Origin: Planifilum fimeticola
GTDB taxonomy: Bacteria > Bacillota > Bacilli > Thermoactinomycetales > DSM-44946
NCBI RefSeq assembly: GCF_003001905.1
Contig: NZ_PVNE01000030.1
Span: 1 to 46,920 of the forward strand
Length of the DNA stretch: 46,920 nucleotides
Direction of reading: 5' to 3'
Shown: positions 32,243-41,588 of the stretch, in pieces
Layout of the letters: every line of letters begins with the position of its first letter
Position numbering within the stretch: position 1 is the first letter of the stretch
Made by a program: the position numbers and the translations under genes
The notes under the pieces: model-generated
Database searches by the model: none
What the model saw: only the letters and a program-made list of their open reading frames with translations
Told to the model about the DNA's origin: nothing

Positions 32243-33727
32243 TTGGAAAAACGGTCATCACGAATCAAGCGTTCGATCACACGAAAGAGAATCGTCTGGA
32301 TCGGCGCGGCAGCGGTCCTCCTCCTTTCCGCTTCGCTGGCGTATGCGGGATTTAATTCGGGTGGAGAGCCTTCCACACCTCCTTCCGCCGACGCCGAGAA
32401 GTCTGTGACGGATGTGAAAGAAGAACCGACGGTGGAAGAGTTGGCCAAAGCGACAGATGAAGAGCTGGTCGACCACATTCACTACTACAACGAAATCTCC
32501 CTGTCCAAGGAAGAGATTCAACGCAGCCATCCCATCGCCGCAAAAATCGTCAACCAGAAGGCCAAACAGCAAAACGTGAAGCCGGATCTGGACAATCCGC
32601 GCTACCGGGAACTGGCCATGGAAGCAGGCCTGGATCTGGAAGGGAAAACACCTGAAGAACAAAGAGAGCTCGCCGATTTTGCCAAGAAGGCGGACCAATA
32701 CGAAAACAAAGAACTGAACAAACGGATCAAGGAGCTCGAACGCAAAGCCAAGAAAGAGGGTCTGACGGAGCAGGAACGGGCTGAACTGATCAGCCTGCTC
32801 CCGATCAAAAACCCGGGTCCCAAGCTGAAACCCGAGCCCAAAAAAGAAGCCGAAAAGAAACCTTCCACGCCGACCGAAGAACCGGCAAAAAACCCCGGCA
32901 AGGAAGAACAGAACGATAAGCAACAGGACGGCGACGGGCAGCCCAACCCCAAAGAAGGCGATAAGCAGGACGGAAAACCGAAAGACGGCGTCAAGGATGA
33001 CCCCCGGGACGGAAAAGACGCTGAGCCGGGAGAAAACAAGCAAAAAGGCACCGGCAAGGATGAACCGCGGGACGACGGCCAGAGGGATGACAGCAGCGAC
33101 GGGGATCAGGACGGAAACGAGCAAGACAGCAACGAGGACGGACAAAGCGGCAACGAGGACGGCCAGGACGAAGATTCCGAGCAGCCCGAACCGAATCAGC
33201 CGCCGCTGAAAACGGAAGCCAACGGCTACAACCGGGCCAAAGCCGTCGAATATGCGTACAAGTGGTGGAACAAGCGGAACAACGAGGAATACGGATTCTA
33301 CAGCCGGGAACGCGGCGGTTGTTATGACTGCTGGTACGACTGCACCAACTTTGTCTCCCAGGTGATCAAAAACGGCGGCATCAAGGAACGGGTCGGCAAT
33401 TATAATTTGTACGATTACTGGTTCTACAACGATGATCGGCCCGCCCTGACCTGGAGCCTTGCCCACAGCTTCTACTTGCACATGAAGAATGTCCGTCATG
33501 CGCAAAACGCCACTTGGCCTTCAGAACTGCAGGTCGGAGACATCATCAGCGTCGACTTTGAAGGAGACGGCCAAATCAACCACAGCGTCGTGATCACGAA
33601 GATCCAAAACGGCCAAATTTTCGCCACCTATCATTCCAGCGACAACAAAGACAAAAACATCACGGATTGGCTCCTGTACTATGACGTGTTCGCCTGGAAA
33701 ATGGAAACGGTCAAAAACAATTACTGA
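32243..33727 (+). CDS. Membrane-anchored amidase-domain protein (Amidase_6/DUF-type, PF12671-like)
   Basis: Encodes 494 residues. A basic N-terminus and one hydrophobic segment (RIVWIGAAAVLLLSASLAYAG) act as signal or anchor. Residues 45-195 are charged and helical, 195-325 are a low-complexity linker rich in Asp, Glu, Gly, Lys, Gln and Asn. From about 330 a putative amidase domain follows: YNRAKAVEYAYKWWNKRN, DCTNFVSQVIKNGG (probable catalytic Cys near 366), and QINHSVVITKI with the likely His. Such domains are thought to cut peptidoglycan or related amides at the cell surface. A CYDCWYDC cysteine cluster just before the active site is unusual. The start is TTG 32243, 9 nt after GGAGGGG; GTG 32225 would include that site. 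Confidence 0.85.
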   Translation: MEKRSSRIKRSITRKRIVWIGAAAVLLLSASLAYAGFNSGGEPSTPPSADAEKSVTDVKEEPTVEELAKATDEELVDHIHYYNEISLSKEEIQRSHPIAAKIVNQKAKQQNVKPDLDNPRYRELAMEAGLDLEGKTPEEQRELADFAKKADQYENKELNKRIKELERKAKKEGLTEQERAELISLLPIKNPGPKLKPEPKKEAEKKPSTPTEEPAKNPGKEEQNDKQQDGDGQPNPKEGDKQDGKPKDGVKDDPRDGKDAEPGENKQKGTGKDEPRDDGQRDDSSDGDQDGNEQDSNEDGQSGNEDGQDEDSEQPEPNQPPLKTEANGYNRAKAVEYAYKWWNKRNNEEYGFYSRERGGCYDCWYDCTNFVSQVIKNGGIKERVGNYNLYDYWFYNDDRPALTWSLAHSFYLHMKNVRHAQNATWPSELQVGDIISVDFEGDGQINHSVVITKIQNGQIFATYHSSDNKDKNITDWLLYYDVFAWKMETVKNNY

Positions 33728-33728
33728 T

Positions 33729-33767
33729 AAAACAAAGCCTTCCGCAAAAAGCGGAAGGCTTTGTTTT
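33729..33767. terminator. Perfect bidirectional terminator
   Basis: A 17-bp stem AAAACAAAGCCTTCCGC/GCGGAAGGCTTTGTTTT with an AAAAA loop between the convergent amidase and DUF2203 genes. Its end overlaps the stop codon of the DUF2203 gene. Confidence 0.9.
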
Positions 33768-34209
33768 ACTCGCCCGGCAGTTCATCGTCCTCGCCCGGCA
33801 GTTCATCGTCAAGGGATTTCCGGTAATAATACCCCTCCCACACGTAGTGCCAATGGCGAATCCGATCTTCCCCGAGTCGCCAACAGAAGAACACCTCTTG
33901 ACCGTTCAGTTTTGCCGGAAAATCGACCAATCCCATGTCGATGTCCTTCAACTGCACTTCAGCCTCATGGATGCGATGGATGATTCCGCGGGCCTGGATC
34001 TGGAGAAACTCCAGCCGGGCCTCCATTTCGAAAAAGGGGTCCTCGCGCTCCATCGTTACATTGCCTGCGCCGTGCAGCATCTTCAGCCGCCGCAGCTCGG
34101 AAAACTGGACCTCAAACTCCTGTTTCAAGGCTTGAAGCTGCTCCACTTCACCCCGGAGAAAGGGAATCAGCCTGTTTGCCTCCTCCAGGGTGAAATATTT
34201 TTTGGCCAC
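33766..34209 (-). CDS. DUF2203 family protein
   Basis: Encodes 147 residues. The DUF2203 pattern is clear: FTLEEANRLIPFLRGEVEQLQ at the N-terminus, a helical middle, KDIDMGLVDFPAKLNGQEVFFCW and RLGEDRIRHWHYVWEGYYYRKSL. Its function is unknown, but the family is conserved in Bacilli. The C-terminus carries DDELPGE twice, from a 21-bp tandem duplication. The start is GTG 34209, a few bases after the stop of the DUF309 gene, so the two form one unit. Confidence 0.9.
   Translation of the reverse strand: MAKKYFTLEEANRLIPFLRGEVEQLQALKQEFEVQFSELRRLKMLHGAGNVTMEREDPFFEMEARLEFLQIQARGIIHRIHEAEVQLKDIDMGLVDFPAKLNGQEVFFCWRLGEDRIRHWHYVWEGYYYRKSLDDELPGEDDELPGE
33769..33810. repeat. Perfect 21-bp tandem duplication at the 3' end of the DUF2203 gene
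   Basis: Two identical 21-bp units (33769-33789 and 33790-33810) encode the repeated DELPGED ending of the protein. The frame is preserved. Confidence 0.9.
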
Positions 34210-34211
34210 CT

Positions 34212-34613
34212 TTAAGCGCCCCCCTTTTTCATCCGATTCCTCAGATCTTCGTCGATGATCGAGATGTTCAGATCGTAAAAGGGAAAGGGTTTCTGTTCGT
34301 AATTTTCCAGCCGCTCCAGATACTCTTCCACTTCCTTGCGAAGACGGCCGAGATCGATCCCCATATAGCGGTCCGGATACGGTCTCAGCTTGGAAAGGGC
34401 CGATGAAAACAGCTTCCTGGCCCCGCTTATGTTTTCCCTCCGAAAATGAAACAGTCCCACCGCCACCTGCAACAACCCCTGGTAGAAGGGATCACGCCCT
34501 TCTTCCAGCCACAGCTCTTCCATCACCTCATGGCATTCGTAATAATCCCTGTCGATGTTGAAATAAATGAAAAAACGGACGTACAGATCGGCGTACTCTT
34601 TCGGCTTCTCCAT
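34212..34613 (-). CDS. DUF309 family protein
   Basis: Encodes 133 residues. The DUF309 core is plain: YFNIDRDYYECHEVMEELWL followed by RDPFYQGLLQVAVGLFHFRREN and GARKLFSSALSKL. The conserved His/Glu residues of HEVMEE suggest metal binding (family knowledge is limited). The ATG at 34613 follows GGGAGG by 8 nt. It precedes the DUF2203 gene by 2 bp on the same strand. Confidence 0.92.
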   Translation of the reverse strand: MEKPKEYADLYVRFFIYFNIDRDYYECHEVMEELWLEEGRDPFYQGLLQVAVGLFHFRRENISGARKLFSSALSKLRPYPDRYMGIDLGRLRKEVEEYLERLENYEQKPFPFYDLNISIIDEDLRNRMKKGGA

Positions 34614-34648
34614 CGGATCTGCCTCCCGGCGGGCCGACCTCAAATTCT

Positions 34649-34678
34649 TTGGGAATTTCGGCCCGTTTTCGATACAAT
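34649..34678 (+). promoter_or_regulatory. SigA-type promoter of the DUF1128 gene
   Basis: TTGGGA (34649-34654) and TACAAT (34673-34678) are 18 bp apart, about 35 bp before the GTG start. It is divergent from the DUF309 gene. Confidence 0.55.
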
Positions 34679-34712
34679 GAATAGGAACCCGATACAGGAA
34701 GGAGTTGTCTTT

Positions 34713-34943
34713 GTGAATTTGGAAACCCCCAGCAAGGAGAACGTGGCTCACATCGTGGATGAAATCAAAGCCCGCCTCAAACTCGTCAACGCAGCCATCA
34801 TCGATCCGGAGGATTTTGAGCTGGAAAAATACGACGAGCTGCTGGCTCTGTATCGCATGATCCAAAAGAAGGAAACCTTGACCCCTATGGAGCTGGAAGG
34901 AATCCTCGCCGAGCTGGGCGAGTTGCGAAAAGAGAAAAAGTAA
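34713..34943 (+). CDS. DUF1128 family protein
   Basis: Encodes 76 residues from GTG 34713, which has AAGGAG 8 nt upstream. The whole protein fits DUF1128: ENVAHIVDEIKARLKLVNAAI, DPEDFELEKYDELLALYRMI and a C-terminal GILAELGELRKEKK. It is a small cytosolic helical protein of unknown role, common in Bacillales. Confidence 0.9.
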   Translation: MNLETPSKENVAHIVDEIKARLKLVNAAIIDPEDFELEKYDELLALYRMIQKKETLTPMELEGILAELGELRKEKK

Positions 34944-35027
34944 GCGGCCATCGCCGAAGAGGCGGTCGGAAGGGATTTCCGGCCCCCGTCTGTCCGCTTG
35001 CGCCATGCGCCGGGGGCTGCCGGGAGG

Positions 35028-35420
35028 TTATTCAAACCACTTGCCCAATTCCGGGGGGAGAGGAACGCTTTTCCGCTCTTTCAAATCGACGGTGACGCTC
35101 GTCACATGGGCATCCGCCACCCGCTCCCCCCGCTCGTTGTCGATGATCTGTTCCAGAACAAAGCTGCTCTTTCCCTTGCGCAGGGGGCGGGTCCGGATGG
35201 TCAACTTTTCGCCGAGACGGGCTTCCTTCCGGTAGTTGATGTTGATGTTGACCGTCACCGTTCCCACTCCCATTTCGGAAAACGCGTCAAAGGGCAGTCC
35301 GATCCGGTTATACCAGTCTTCACGGCCCCATTCCAGATATTCGAGATATTTCGCGTTGTTGACATGTCCCAACACATCGATTTCCGTGGAGCGCACTTCG
35401 ATCTGAATGGACGTTTCCAT
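35028..35420 (-). CDS. 4HBT-family acyl-CoA thioesterase (YbgC/FcbC-like)
   Basis: Encodes 130 residues of hot-dog fold. The active region DVLGHVNNAKYLEYLEWGRE is typical of 4-hydroxybenzoyl-CoA thioesterase relatives, with the conserved Asp near residue 15. It probably hydrolyses an acyl-CoA; the chain length is not predictable. The ATG at 35420 follows GGGAGG by 6 nt; the longer open frame to 35486 is not needed. Confidence 0.9.
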   Translation of the reverse strand: METSIQIEVRSTEIDVLGHVNNAKYLEYLEWGREDWYNRIGLPFDAFSEMGVGTVTVNININYRKEARLGEKLTIRTRPLRKGKSSFVLEQIIDNERGERVADAHVTSVTVDLKERKSVPLPPELGKWFE

Positions 35421-35520
35421 CCCGTTCCTCCCGTGGTCTGTGATATTTGTCACGATACCCTCAAGGACGGGTACTTCCTTCGACAAAATTCGATGAATTT
35501 CCTCCCCCTATTAAAGGGCA

Positions 35521-35548
35521 AAAATCCCGGAAAAGGTTCCGGGATTTT
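35521..35548. terminator. Terminator of the pdh operon
   Basis: AAAATCCCGG (35521-35530) pairs with CCGGGATTTT (35539-35548), T-rich on both sides. It lies about 80 bp after the lpdA stop on the minus strand. Confidence 0.8.
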
Positions 35549-35630
35549 TTGATGAAAGGCCCGCCGGAAGCCGGGGAAGGGGCGACGCCCCCTCCCCGCG
35601 CCGGGGGCTTTGGGAAATTTGAAAGCTGCG

Positions 35631-37049
35631 TCACTTTTTCACCATGTGGATGGCCTGCCCCAGCACGCCTTCCGCGGCTTCCATCACCGCTTCCGGCAAG
35701 GTGGGGTGCGCGTGCACGCTCAGGCTCACATCTTCGGCATTGGCACCCATCTCGATCGCCAGCACCGCTTCGGAGATCAGGGTGGAAGCCTCCGGCCCGA
35801 CGATCTGCACACCCAAGATCTGTTTGCTCTCCTTGTCCGCCACGACCTGGGCAAATCCGTCCGCCGAATCCATCGTCAGGGCGCGGCCGTTGGCCTGGAA
35901 GGCGAAGCGGCTGACAACGGGATCGTATCCCTTTTCCTTCGCTTCCTGTTCGGTCAGACCGGTGTAGGCGATTTCCGGATCGCTGAAGATGACAAAGGGC
36001 ATCGCCCGGACATCCACTTCGCTGGGCATGCCGGCGATCACCTCCGCCGCCACCTTGCCTTCATAGCTGGCCTTGTGGGCGAGGAGGGCTCCTCCGGCCA
36101 CGTCGCCGATGGCGTAGATGTGCGGAACGGAGGTGCGCAGCTGCTTATCCACCTTGATGAAGCCGCGCTCGTCCAGCTGGATTCCCACCTGCTCCAGTCC
36201 CAGCTCATCCGTGTTCGGCTTCCGACCCACAGCCACAAGCACGACATCGGCGGCATAGGTTTTCTCCTCGCCTTTGACCTGGGCGGTGACCCGCACCTCG
36301 TCCTCGGAGCTTTCGCCTCCCTGCACCATGGCGCCGGTCACGACGGTGACGCCCAGCTTTTTCAATTTGCGCGTCACCATGCGCACAAGGGACGGATCCA
36401 CGCCGGGGAGCAGGCTGTCGGTCCCCTCCAGAATGGTCACTTCGCTTCCCAGCTTCCGGTATGCCGTCCCCAGCTCGAGACCGATGTAGCCGCCGCCCAC
36501 CACCAGGAGCCGCTTGGGAAGCTCCTGGAGGGAGAGGATTTCCGTGGAGGAGAGAATCCGTTTTCCGTCAAAGGGAAGGCTGGGAAGCTCGACGGGCCGG
36601 GAACCGGTGGCGATGATGCAGTCCTTGAACTGGTAGGTTTGGCTGTCCTTCTCCGTGGCGATGCGGACCGTGTCGGGACCGGAAAAGTAGGCTTCCCCTT
36701 TGATCACGTCCACCTTGTTCCCCTTCAGCAGGGTACCCACCCCGCCGGTCAGCTTTTTCACCACGCCGTCCTTCCAATTCATCAGTTCGGGAAGGTCCAC
36801 GGCGATGTCCCCGTTCACACGGATGCCCATGCGGTCCGCTTCCTTGATCTGCTGAACCCGTTCCGCCGCGGTGATCAACGCCTTGGAGGGAATGCATCCC
36901 CGGTTGAGACAGACGCCTCCCAATTCGCCCTTGTCCACCAGCGTCACTTTTCGTCCCAATTGGGCGGCCCGAATGGCGGCCACGTACCCGCCCGGACCGC
37001 CGCCGACAACCAACACGTCCACTTCGTTTGCAAAATCTCCTACGACCAT
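35631..37049 (-). CDS. lpdA: Dihydrolipoyl dehydrogenase (E3 of pyruvate dehydrogenase)
   Basis: Encodes 472 residues. It reoxidises dihydrolipoamide using FAD and NAD+. It shows the FAD motif VVGGGPGGYVAA (from 14), the redox pair Cys47/Cys52 in CLNRGCIPSK, the NAD site VVGGGYIGLELG, the second FAD motif IYAIGDVAGGALLAHKA and the active-site His in HAHPTLPE near the C-terminus. It is the last gene of the pdh operon; its ATG is 1 nt after the pdhC stop. Confidence 0.97.
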   Translation of the reverse strand: MVVGDFANEVDVLVVGGGPGGYVAAIRAAQLGRKVTLVDKGELGGVCLNRGCIPSKALITAAERVQQIKEADRMGIRVNGDIAVDLPELMNWKDGVVKKLTGGVGTLLKGNKVDVIKGEAYFSGPDTVRIATEKDSQTYQFKDCIIATGSRPVELPSLPFDGKRILSSTEILSLQELPKRLLVVGGGYIGLELGTAYRKLGSEVTILEGTDSLLPGVDPSLVRMVTRKLKKLGVTVVTGAMVQGGESSEDEVRVTAQVKGEEKTYAADVVLVAVGRKPNTDELGLEQVGIQLDERGFIKVDKQLRTSVPHIYAIGDVAGGALLAHKASYEGKVAAEVIAGMPSEVDVRAMPFVIFSDPEIAYTGLTEQEAKEKGYDPVVSRFAFQANGRALTMDSADGFAQVVADKESKQILGVQIVGPEASTLISEAVLAIEMGANAEDVSLSVHAHPTLPEAVMEAAEGVLGQAIHMVKK

Positions 37050-37050
37050 C

Positions 37051-38343
37051 TTACCTCATCTCCATCATCAGCAGGTTTGGGTTCTCCAGAAGCTGCTTCA
37101 CCCGACTCAAGAAACGGGCAGCCACGTCGCCGTCGATCAGACGGTGGTCAATGCTGAGGGAGACCGACAAGATCGGCCGGATCACCACTTGCCCGTCCCG
37201 GGCCACCGGCCGCTCGGCGATGGTTCCGACACCGAGGATCGCCACTTCGGGATAGTTGATGATCGGCGTGAAGAACTGTCCGCCGAATGGCCCGATATTG
37301 GTGATGGTGAAGGTGCTGCCCTTCAGTTCCTTCACATCCAGCTTGCGGCTGCGGGCCCGCTCGGCGAGATCGGCGATCTCTTCAGCCAGCTCGAAGATGG
37401 ATTTCCGGTCGGCATGTTTGACAACCGGAACGATCAGGCCGTCCTCCGTCGCGGTGGCGATTCCCATGTGAATGTGCCGCTTGATGACGATCTCTTCCGC
37501 TTCATCATCGATGGAGGCGTTAAGCGCGGGAAACTCGCGCAGAGCGGCGATGACCGCCTTGATGATGAAAGGCAGATACGTGAGCTTGATGCCCCGGTCC
37601 TCCGCGTATTTTTTCCCCTGTTCCCGTATGGAAACCAACTCGGCGGCATCCACTTCATCCATGATCGTCACATGGGGAGCGGTATATTTGCTTTCCACCA
37701 TCCGCTTGGCGATGGTCCGGCGCAGTCCGCGAAGGGGAATCCGCTCTTCTTCTTCGACAAGCTGCCCGGATGTCGGCGCCGCCTTCCGTTCTTCCTGCGC
37801 TCGGGCGGGTTCTCCGTCGGCAAACCGGCGCACATCCTCCGCGGTCACCCGCCCGCGGGGCCCCGTTCCCTCCACTTGGGTGATGTCCACTCCCAGCTCC
37901 CGGGCCAACTTGCGCACCGAGGGCATGGCCAGGACCTTCCCGCGGCCCCTCCTTTCGGCTTCGACCCGGCCCTCCGATTTCCCTGCCTCATCCTCCACCT
38001 TCGCTTCCTTCTCCAGAAGGTCGTCCATCGGTTTCGCCTGTTCGTGGGCATTGGCGTAGGGCTCTTCCGTCACCTTCCCCTCCTCGGCGCTTGCCGGCGC
38101 CTCCCCTTCCGTTTCAAAAACGGCCAGGACGCTTCCCACGACCGCCACTTCTCCCTCTTTCACCCTCAGCTCCTTCACCGTTCCGGTCACCGGCGAAGGG
38201 ATCTCCACCACGGCCTTGTCCGTCTGAACCTCGGCGAAGATGTCATCTTCCTGAATTCGGTCTCCCTCTTTTACGTGCAGCTTCACGATCTCCCCTTCGT
38301 GGATGCCCTCCCCCACGTCGGGAAGCTTGAATTCGTATGCCAC
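37051..38343 (-). CDS. pdhC: Dihydrolipoyllysine acetyltransferase (E2 of pyruvate dehydrogenase)
   Basis: Encodes 430 residues. One lipoyl domain at the N-terminus (lipoyl Lys43 in [13 protein letters not shown]), an acidic linker, a subunit-binding domain ([20 protein letters not shown], near 140-175), and the catalytic domain ending with [16 protein letters not shown], the conserved DHRxxDG motif. The start is GTG 38343, 8 nt after AGGAGGG. It forms the core to which E1 and E3 bind. Confidence 0.96.
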   Translation of the reverse strand: MAYEFKLPDVGEGIHEGEIVKLHVKEGDRIQEDDIFAEVQTDKAVVEIPSPVTGTVKELRVKEGEVAVVGSVLAVFETEGEAPASAEEGKVTEEPYANAHEQAKPMDDLLEKEAKVEDEAGKSEGRVEAERRGRGKVLAMPSVRKLARELGVDITQVEGTGPRGRVTAEDVRRFADGEPARAQEERKAAPTSGQLVEEEERIPLRGLRRTIAKRMVESKYTAPHVTIMDEVDAAELVSIREQGKKYAEDRGIKLTYLPFIIKAVIAALREFPALNASIDDEAEEIVIKRHIHMGIATATEDGLIVPVVKHADRKSIFELAEEIADLAERARSRKLDVKELKGSTFTITNIGPFGGQFFTPIINYPEVAILGVGTIAERPVARDGQVVIRPILSVSLSIDHRLIDGDVAARFLSRVKQLLENPNLLMMEMR

Positions 38344-38458
38344 GACCGATGCCCTCCTTCTAACTGATGGGTCGTCAACGTCAACGCATCTATGTCAAGA
38401 GCATGTCGGAACCGCCTCACCGAATTCACGCTGTCGGATCGGCGGCTCCGCATGTCTC

Positions 38459-39439
38459 TCAGAAATCGAGAACTTGATCGATCGCCGTGCGGATTCGTCC
38501 GACGGAGGGCAGCCACTCATCCTCCAGAGACGAAATCGGGTAGGGGGTGTCATAGCCCGTCACCCGGACCACCGGCGCTTCCAGGGAAAGGATCGCACTT
38601 TCGTTGATGCGCGCAATCAGTTCGGCACCGACGCCTCCCGTCTTCACCGCCTCATGGACAATCACCACCCGTCCGGTCTTCTCCACGGAAGCGAGCAATG
38701 TATCCATATCCAGCGGGTTGATCGTGCGCAGATCGATGATTTCCGCCTTGATTCCACGTTCCTTTTCCGCCTGCAGAGCCGCCTTCTCCGCCATCGGCAC
38801 CATCGCCCCGTAGGCGATCAGGGTCACATCCGACCCTTCCTTCACGATGCGGGCCTTGCCGATGGGTACGGTATACGCCTCTTCCGGCACCTCCTGCTTG
38901 ACCGAGCGGTAGAGGCGCATCGGTTCAAAATAGAGCACCGGATCCGGATCGCGGATGGCCGCGATCAACAGTCCCTTGGCATCGTAAGGATTGCTGGGAA
39001 TGACCACCTTCAAACCGGGCGTGTGCAAAAACAGGGCTTCCAAGCTGTCCGAGTGCATTTCCGGCGTCTTCACTCCGCCGCCGAAGGGAGAGCGAATCAC
39101 CATCGGCACGTTGAACCTTCCGCCGGACCGGAAACGGAGGCGGGCGGCTTGAGAGCAGATCTGGTCCATCGTCTCATATACGAATCCCTGAAACTGAATT
39201 TCCGCCACGGGCCGGAAACCGAGGGCGGCCAGGGCGACGGACGTTCCGATGATGCCCGATTCCGCCAGGGGGGTGTCAAAGACGCGCTTTTCCCCGAATT
39301 GCTGGTAAAGCCCCTCCGTCGCCCGGAACACGCCGCCGTTGACCCCGACATCCTCTCCCAAAACCAGTACGGAATCATCCCGTTCCATCTCCACGCGCAT
39401 TCCATCCTGGATCGCCTTGATCATCGTCATGACGGCCAT
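38459..39439 (-). CDS. pdhB: Pyruvate dehydrogenase E1 component, beta subunit
   Basis: Encodes 326 residues. Clear family blocks are VLGEDVGVNGGVFRATEGL, DTPLAESGIIGTSVALAALGFRPVAEIQF and RSPFGGGVKTPEMHSDS. With pdhA it decarboxylates pyruvate using TPP. Its ATG overlaps the pdhA stop by 1 nt (TAATG), so the subunits are coupled. A gap of about 115 bp follows before pdhC. Confidence 0.95.
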   Translation of the reverse strand: MAVMTMIKAIQDGMRVEMERDDSVLVLGEDVGVNGGVFRATEGLYQQFGEKRVFDTPLAESGIIGTSVALAALGFRPVAEIQFQGFVYETMDQICSQAARLRFRSGGRFNVPMVIRSPFGGGVKTPEMHSDSLEALFLHTPGLKVVIPSNPYDAKGLLIAAIRDPDPVLYFEPMRLYRSVKQEVPEEAYTVPIGKARIVKEGSDVTLIAYGAMVPMAEKAALQAEKERGIKAEIIDLRTINPLDMDTLLASVEKTGRVVIVHEAVKTGGVGAELIARINESAILSLEAPVVRVTGYDTPYPISSLEDEWLPSVGRIRTAIDQVLDF

Positions 39440-40521
39440 TATTTGGTTTCCCCCTTCCACTTAAGGAACTCTTCCTTCTGCGCCTTCAGATCGGGGGTCA
39501 TCTCGGTGTACACGTCTTCAAACACGTCGACGACGGCCCCCTTGGGCATGGCTTCCACTTTTTTGATCCCCTCGTTGATCTCCTCGAGCATCTCCTGTTC
39601 CGTCCGCTCTTCATCCTGGTCGGACCACAAGCCCTTCTTTTCCAGGAAGCGACGGAAACGCTTCAGAGGATCGCGCTTCTCCTTCCATTCCTCTTCCTCC
39701 CGCTTTTCGCGGTAACGGGAGGGATCATCACCGGCCATGGTGTGAGTCCCCAGACGGTAAGTCACCGCCTCGATCAACGTCGGCCCCTCCCCGCGGCGCG
39801 CCCGCTCTGCCGCCGCTTTCACTTCCCGGTACACGGCCAGGATGTCGTTGCCGTCCACCCGAACGCCTTCAATTTCGTAGGCAATCGCCTTCTGGGCGAT
39901 CGTTTTGCTCTTCATCTGCTTGGAAATCGGCACGCTGATGGCGTACTGGTTGTTCTGGCAGAAGAAAATGGAACGGGCGTTCATCACGGATGCAAAGTTG
40001 AGCCCTTCATGAAAATCGCCCTGCGACGTGGCGCCGTCCCCGAACATCGCCATCGCCACTTTATCTTCACCGCGAAGCTCGAATCCCCATCCGGCGCCGG
40101 CGGCATGGAGCACCTGGGCGGCGATGATGATCTGCGGAGGAAACATGTTCACTCCTTGGGGGATCTTCCCGCCTCCGATCTGCCCCCGGGAATAGAGAAA
40201 GACTTGATGCAGGGGAAGTCCGTGATACATGGAGGCCCCCATATCCCGATAGCTGGGGAACAGCCAGTCATCCTTCCGCAGGGCCGCGACCGATCCGATC
40301 TGGCAGGCTTCCTGCCCGGACATCGGCGCGTAGAACCCCAGCCTTCCCTGCCGGTTCAGTTTGACCGACCGCTGGTCAAAGATGCGGACCCGCAGCATCC
40401 ACCGGTACAAGTCCTTCAGTTCCTCTTCCGACAACTCCGGAACTTCTTGATCCGGGTTGAGCTCACCGTCCTCATTCAAAATCTGCACCATATCAAGGGT
40501 TTGCTTCAGTTCGACGGCCAC
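39439..40521 (-). CDS. pdhA: Pyruvate dehydrogenase E1 component, alpha subunit
   Basis: Encodes 360 residues. The TPP-binding motif GDGATSQGDFHEGLNFASV (near 167) with the downstream NNQYAISVP is present, as is the phosphorylation-loop-like RLGTHTMAGDDPSRYR. Length and order with pdhB, pdhC and lpdA match the Bacillus pyruvate dehydrogenase operon rather than a branched-chain complex, though the alpha subunits are related. The start is GTG 40521, about 9 nt after GAGAGGAG. Confidence 0.94.
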   Translation of the reverse strand: MAVELKQTLDMVQILNEDGELNPDQEVPELSEEELKDLYRWMLRVRIFDQRSVKLNRQGRLGFYAPMSGQEACQIGSVAALRKDDWLFPSYRDMGASMYHGLPLHQVFLYSRGQIGGGKIPQGVNMFPPQIIIAAQVLHAAGAGWGFELRGEDKVAMAMFGDGATSQGDFHEGLNFASVMNARSIFFCQNNQYAISVPISKQMKSKTIAQKAIAYEIEGVRVDGNDILAVYREVKAAAERARRGEGPTLIEAVTYRLGTHTMAGDDPSRYREKREEEEWKEKRDPLKRFRRFLEKKGLWSDQDEERTEQEMLEEINEGIKKVEAMPKGAVVDVFEDVYTEMTPDLKAQKEEFLKWKGETK

Positions 40522-40901
40522 AAGGCTTCACTCCTCTCCAAAAGTCCCTTCGACAACCGATGGAAAAAGCAAGCAGTTCACTGCTTAGGATTCCTAATAT
40601 TGGGATGCGACATTCCCTTTCCCCGGTGTTTTTGCGGCTCCCCCTGACACACAACAACGAAACAGGAGGGAAAGATGTGATAGTACAGATGTTGTTTTTT
40701 CGGACAATTTCTTTGATAAATAGGGGATCAAATTATATATAACAGTATCTCGAACCAATTATTTTGTAAACCGAAAAAGATGATGTCCACCAATTTTCGT
40801 TTTTCTGATAACAGGTTCGGGCGCTTTTGATAGAGACTCCCGGCCTCGGGGAATAAAAAATAGTGCATATACCCGGTTTCCCTCAGGAAGGAGGAGTTTC
40901 C
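40522..40901. other. Divergent intergenic region of the pdh operon and SRAP gene
   Basis: About 380 bp, AT-rich between 40680 and 40780. A -10-like TATATAAT lies near 40735-40745 on the minus strand, with TTGGTT or TTTACA further upstream as possible -35 boxes, giving a pdh leader of about 200 nt. I recognise no riboswitch in that leader. Confidence 0.45.
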
Positions 40902-41588
40902 ATGTGCGGTCGCTTCACCCTGACCGTCGAATTGAATGCCCTGCGCCGCCGGTTCCTCGCTTCGGCCGAAGATGGTTCACTCAACCGCCCTCGCTTCAAC
41001 ATCGCTCCCACCCAGAACATTCCGGTCATCCGGCATGAAAAGGGGGGGAGGAAAATCCGCGAACTGCGTTGGGGGTTGATTCCACGCTGGGCGAAGGAGG
41101 CATCCATCGGACAACGGATGATCAACGCCCGAAGTGAAACCCTGACGGAAAAACCCTCCTTTCGGCCGCTCCTCCACCGGCGGCGCTGTCTCGTACCCGC
41201 CGACGGCTACTACGAATGGTGCAAAACCGAGACCGGAAAGAAACAGCCCTATCGAATCATCGTCGGAGACGGAGAGCTTTTCGCCTTCGCGGGGTTGTGG
41301 GACCGCTGGGTCTCCCCTGAGGGAAAGGCCGTCGAATCCTTCACCATCATCACCACCCGGGCCAACGAAAAACTCTCCGGCATCCATCATCGGATGCCCG
41401 TCATCCTTCCGCGGTCCGCGGAAGACCTTTGGCTGGACCCCGGGGTGAGGGATCCCGATCTGCTCCGCCAACTGCTGGTTCCCTATCCGGATGAGTCCGT
41501 CCGGTTCTATCCCGTTTCCACCCTGGTCAATTCCCCTCGAAACGACACCGAAGCCTGCATCCGGCCGCTTGACGGCGAAGAAACATAA
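40902..41588 (+). CDS. SRAP-family DNA-protein crosslink protein (YedK/HMCES-like)
   Basis: Encodes 228 residues. The catalytic Cys2 follows the initiator Met (MCGRFTL), and the protein has the SRAP blocks FNIAPTQNIPVI, LRWGLIPRWA, INARSETL, CLVPADGYYEW and the active His in IHHRMPVIL. The family covalently traps abasic sites in single-stranded DNA. AAGGAGG lies 7 nt before the ATG at 40902. It stands alone between the pdh operon and mnmL. Confidence 0.95.
   Translation: MCGRFTLTVELNALRRRFLASAEDGSLNRPRFNIAPTQNIPVIRHEKGGRKIRELRWGLIPRWAKEASIGQRMINARSETLTEKPSFRPLLHRRRCLVPADGYYEWCKTETGKKQPYRIIVGDGELFAFAGLWDRWVSPEGKAVESFTIITTRANEKLSGIHHRMPVILPRSAEDLWLDPGVRDPDLLRQLLVPYPDESVRFYPVSTLVNSPRNDTEACIRPLDGEET

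Noticed and set aside
32258-33505. 415-codon antisense frame over the amidase gene
   Set aside because: Its Val/Phe/Leu-rich composition is the mirror of the Asp/Glu/Lys-rich linker on the coding strand; no start signal.
35610-37157. 515-codon plus-strand frame over lpdA
   Set aside because: Antisense shadow of lpdA with His/Gln-rich composition and no family resemblance.
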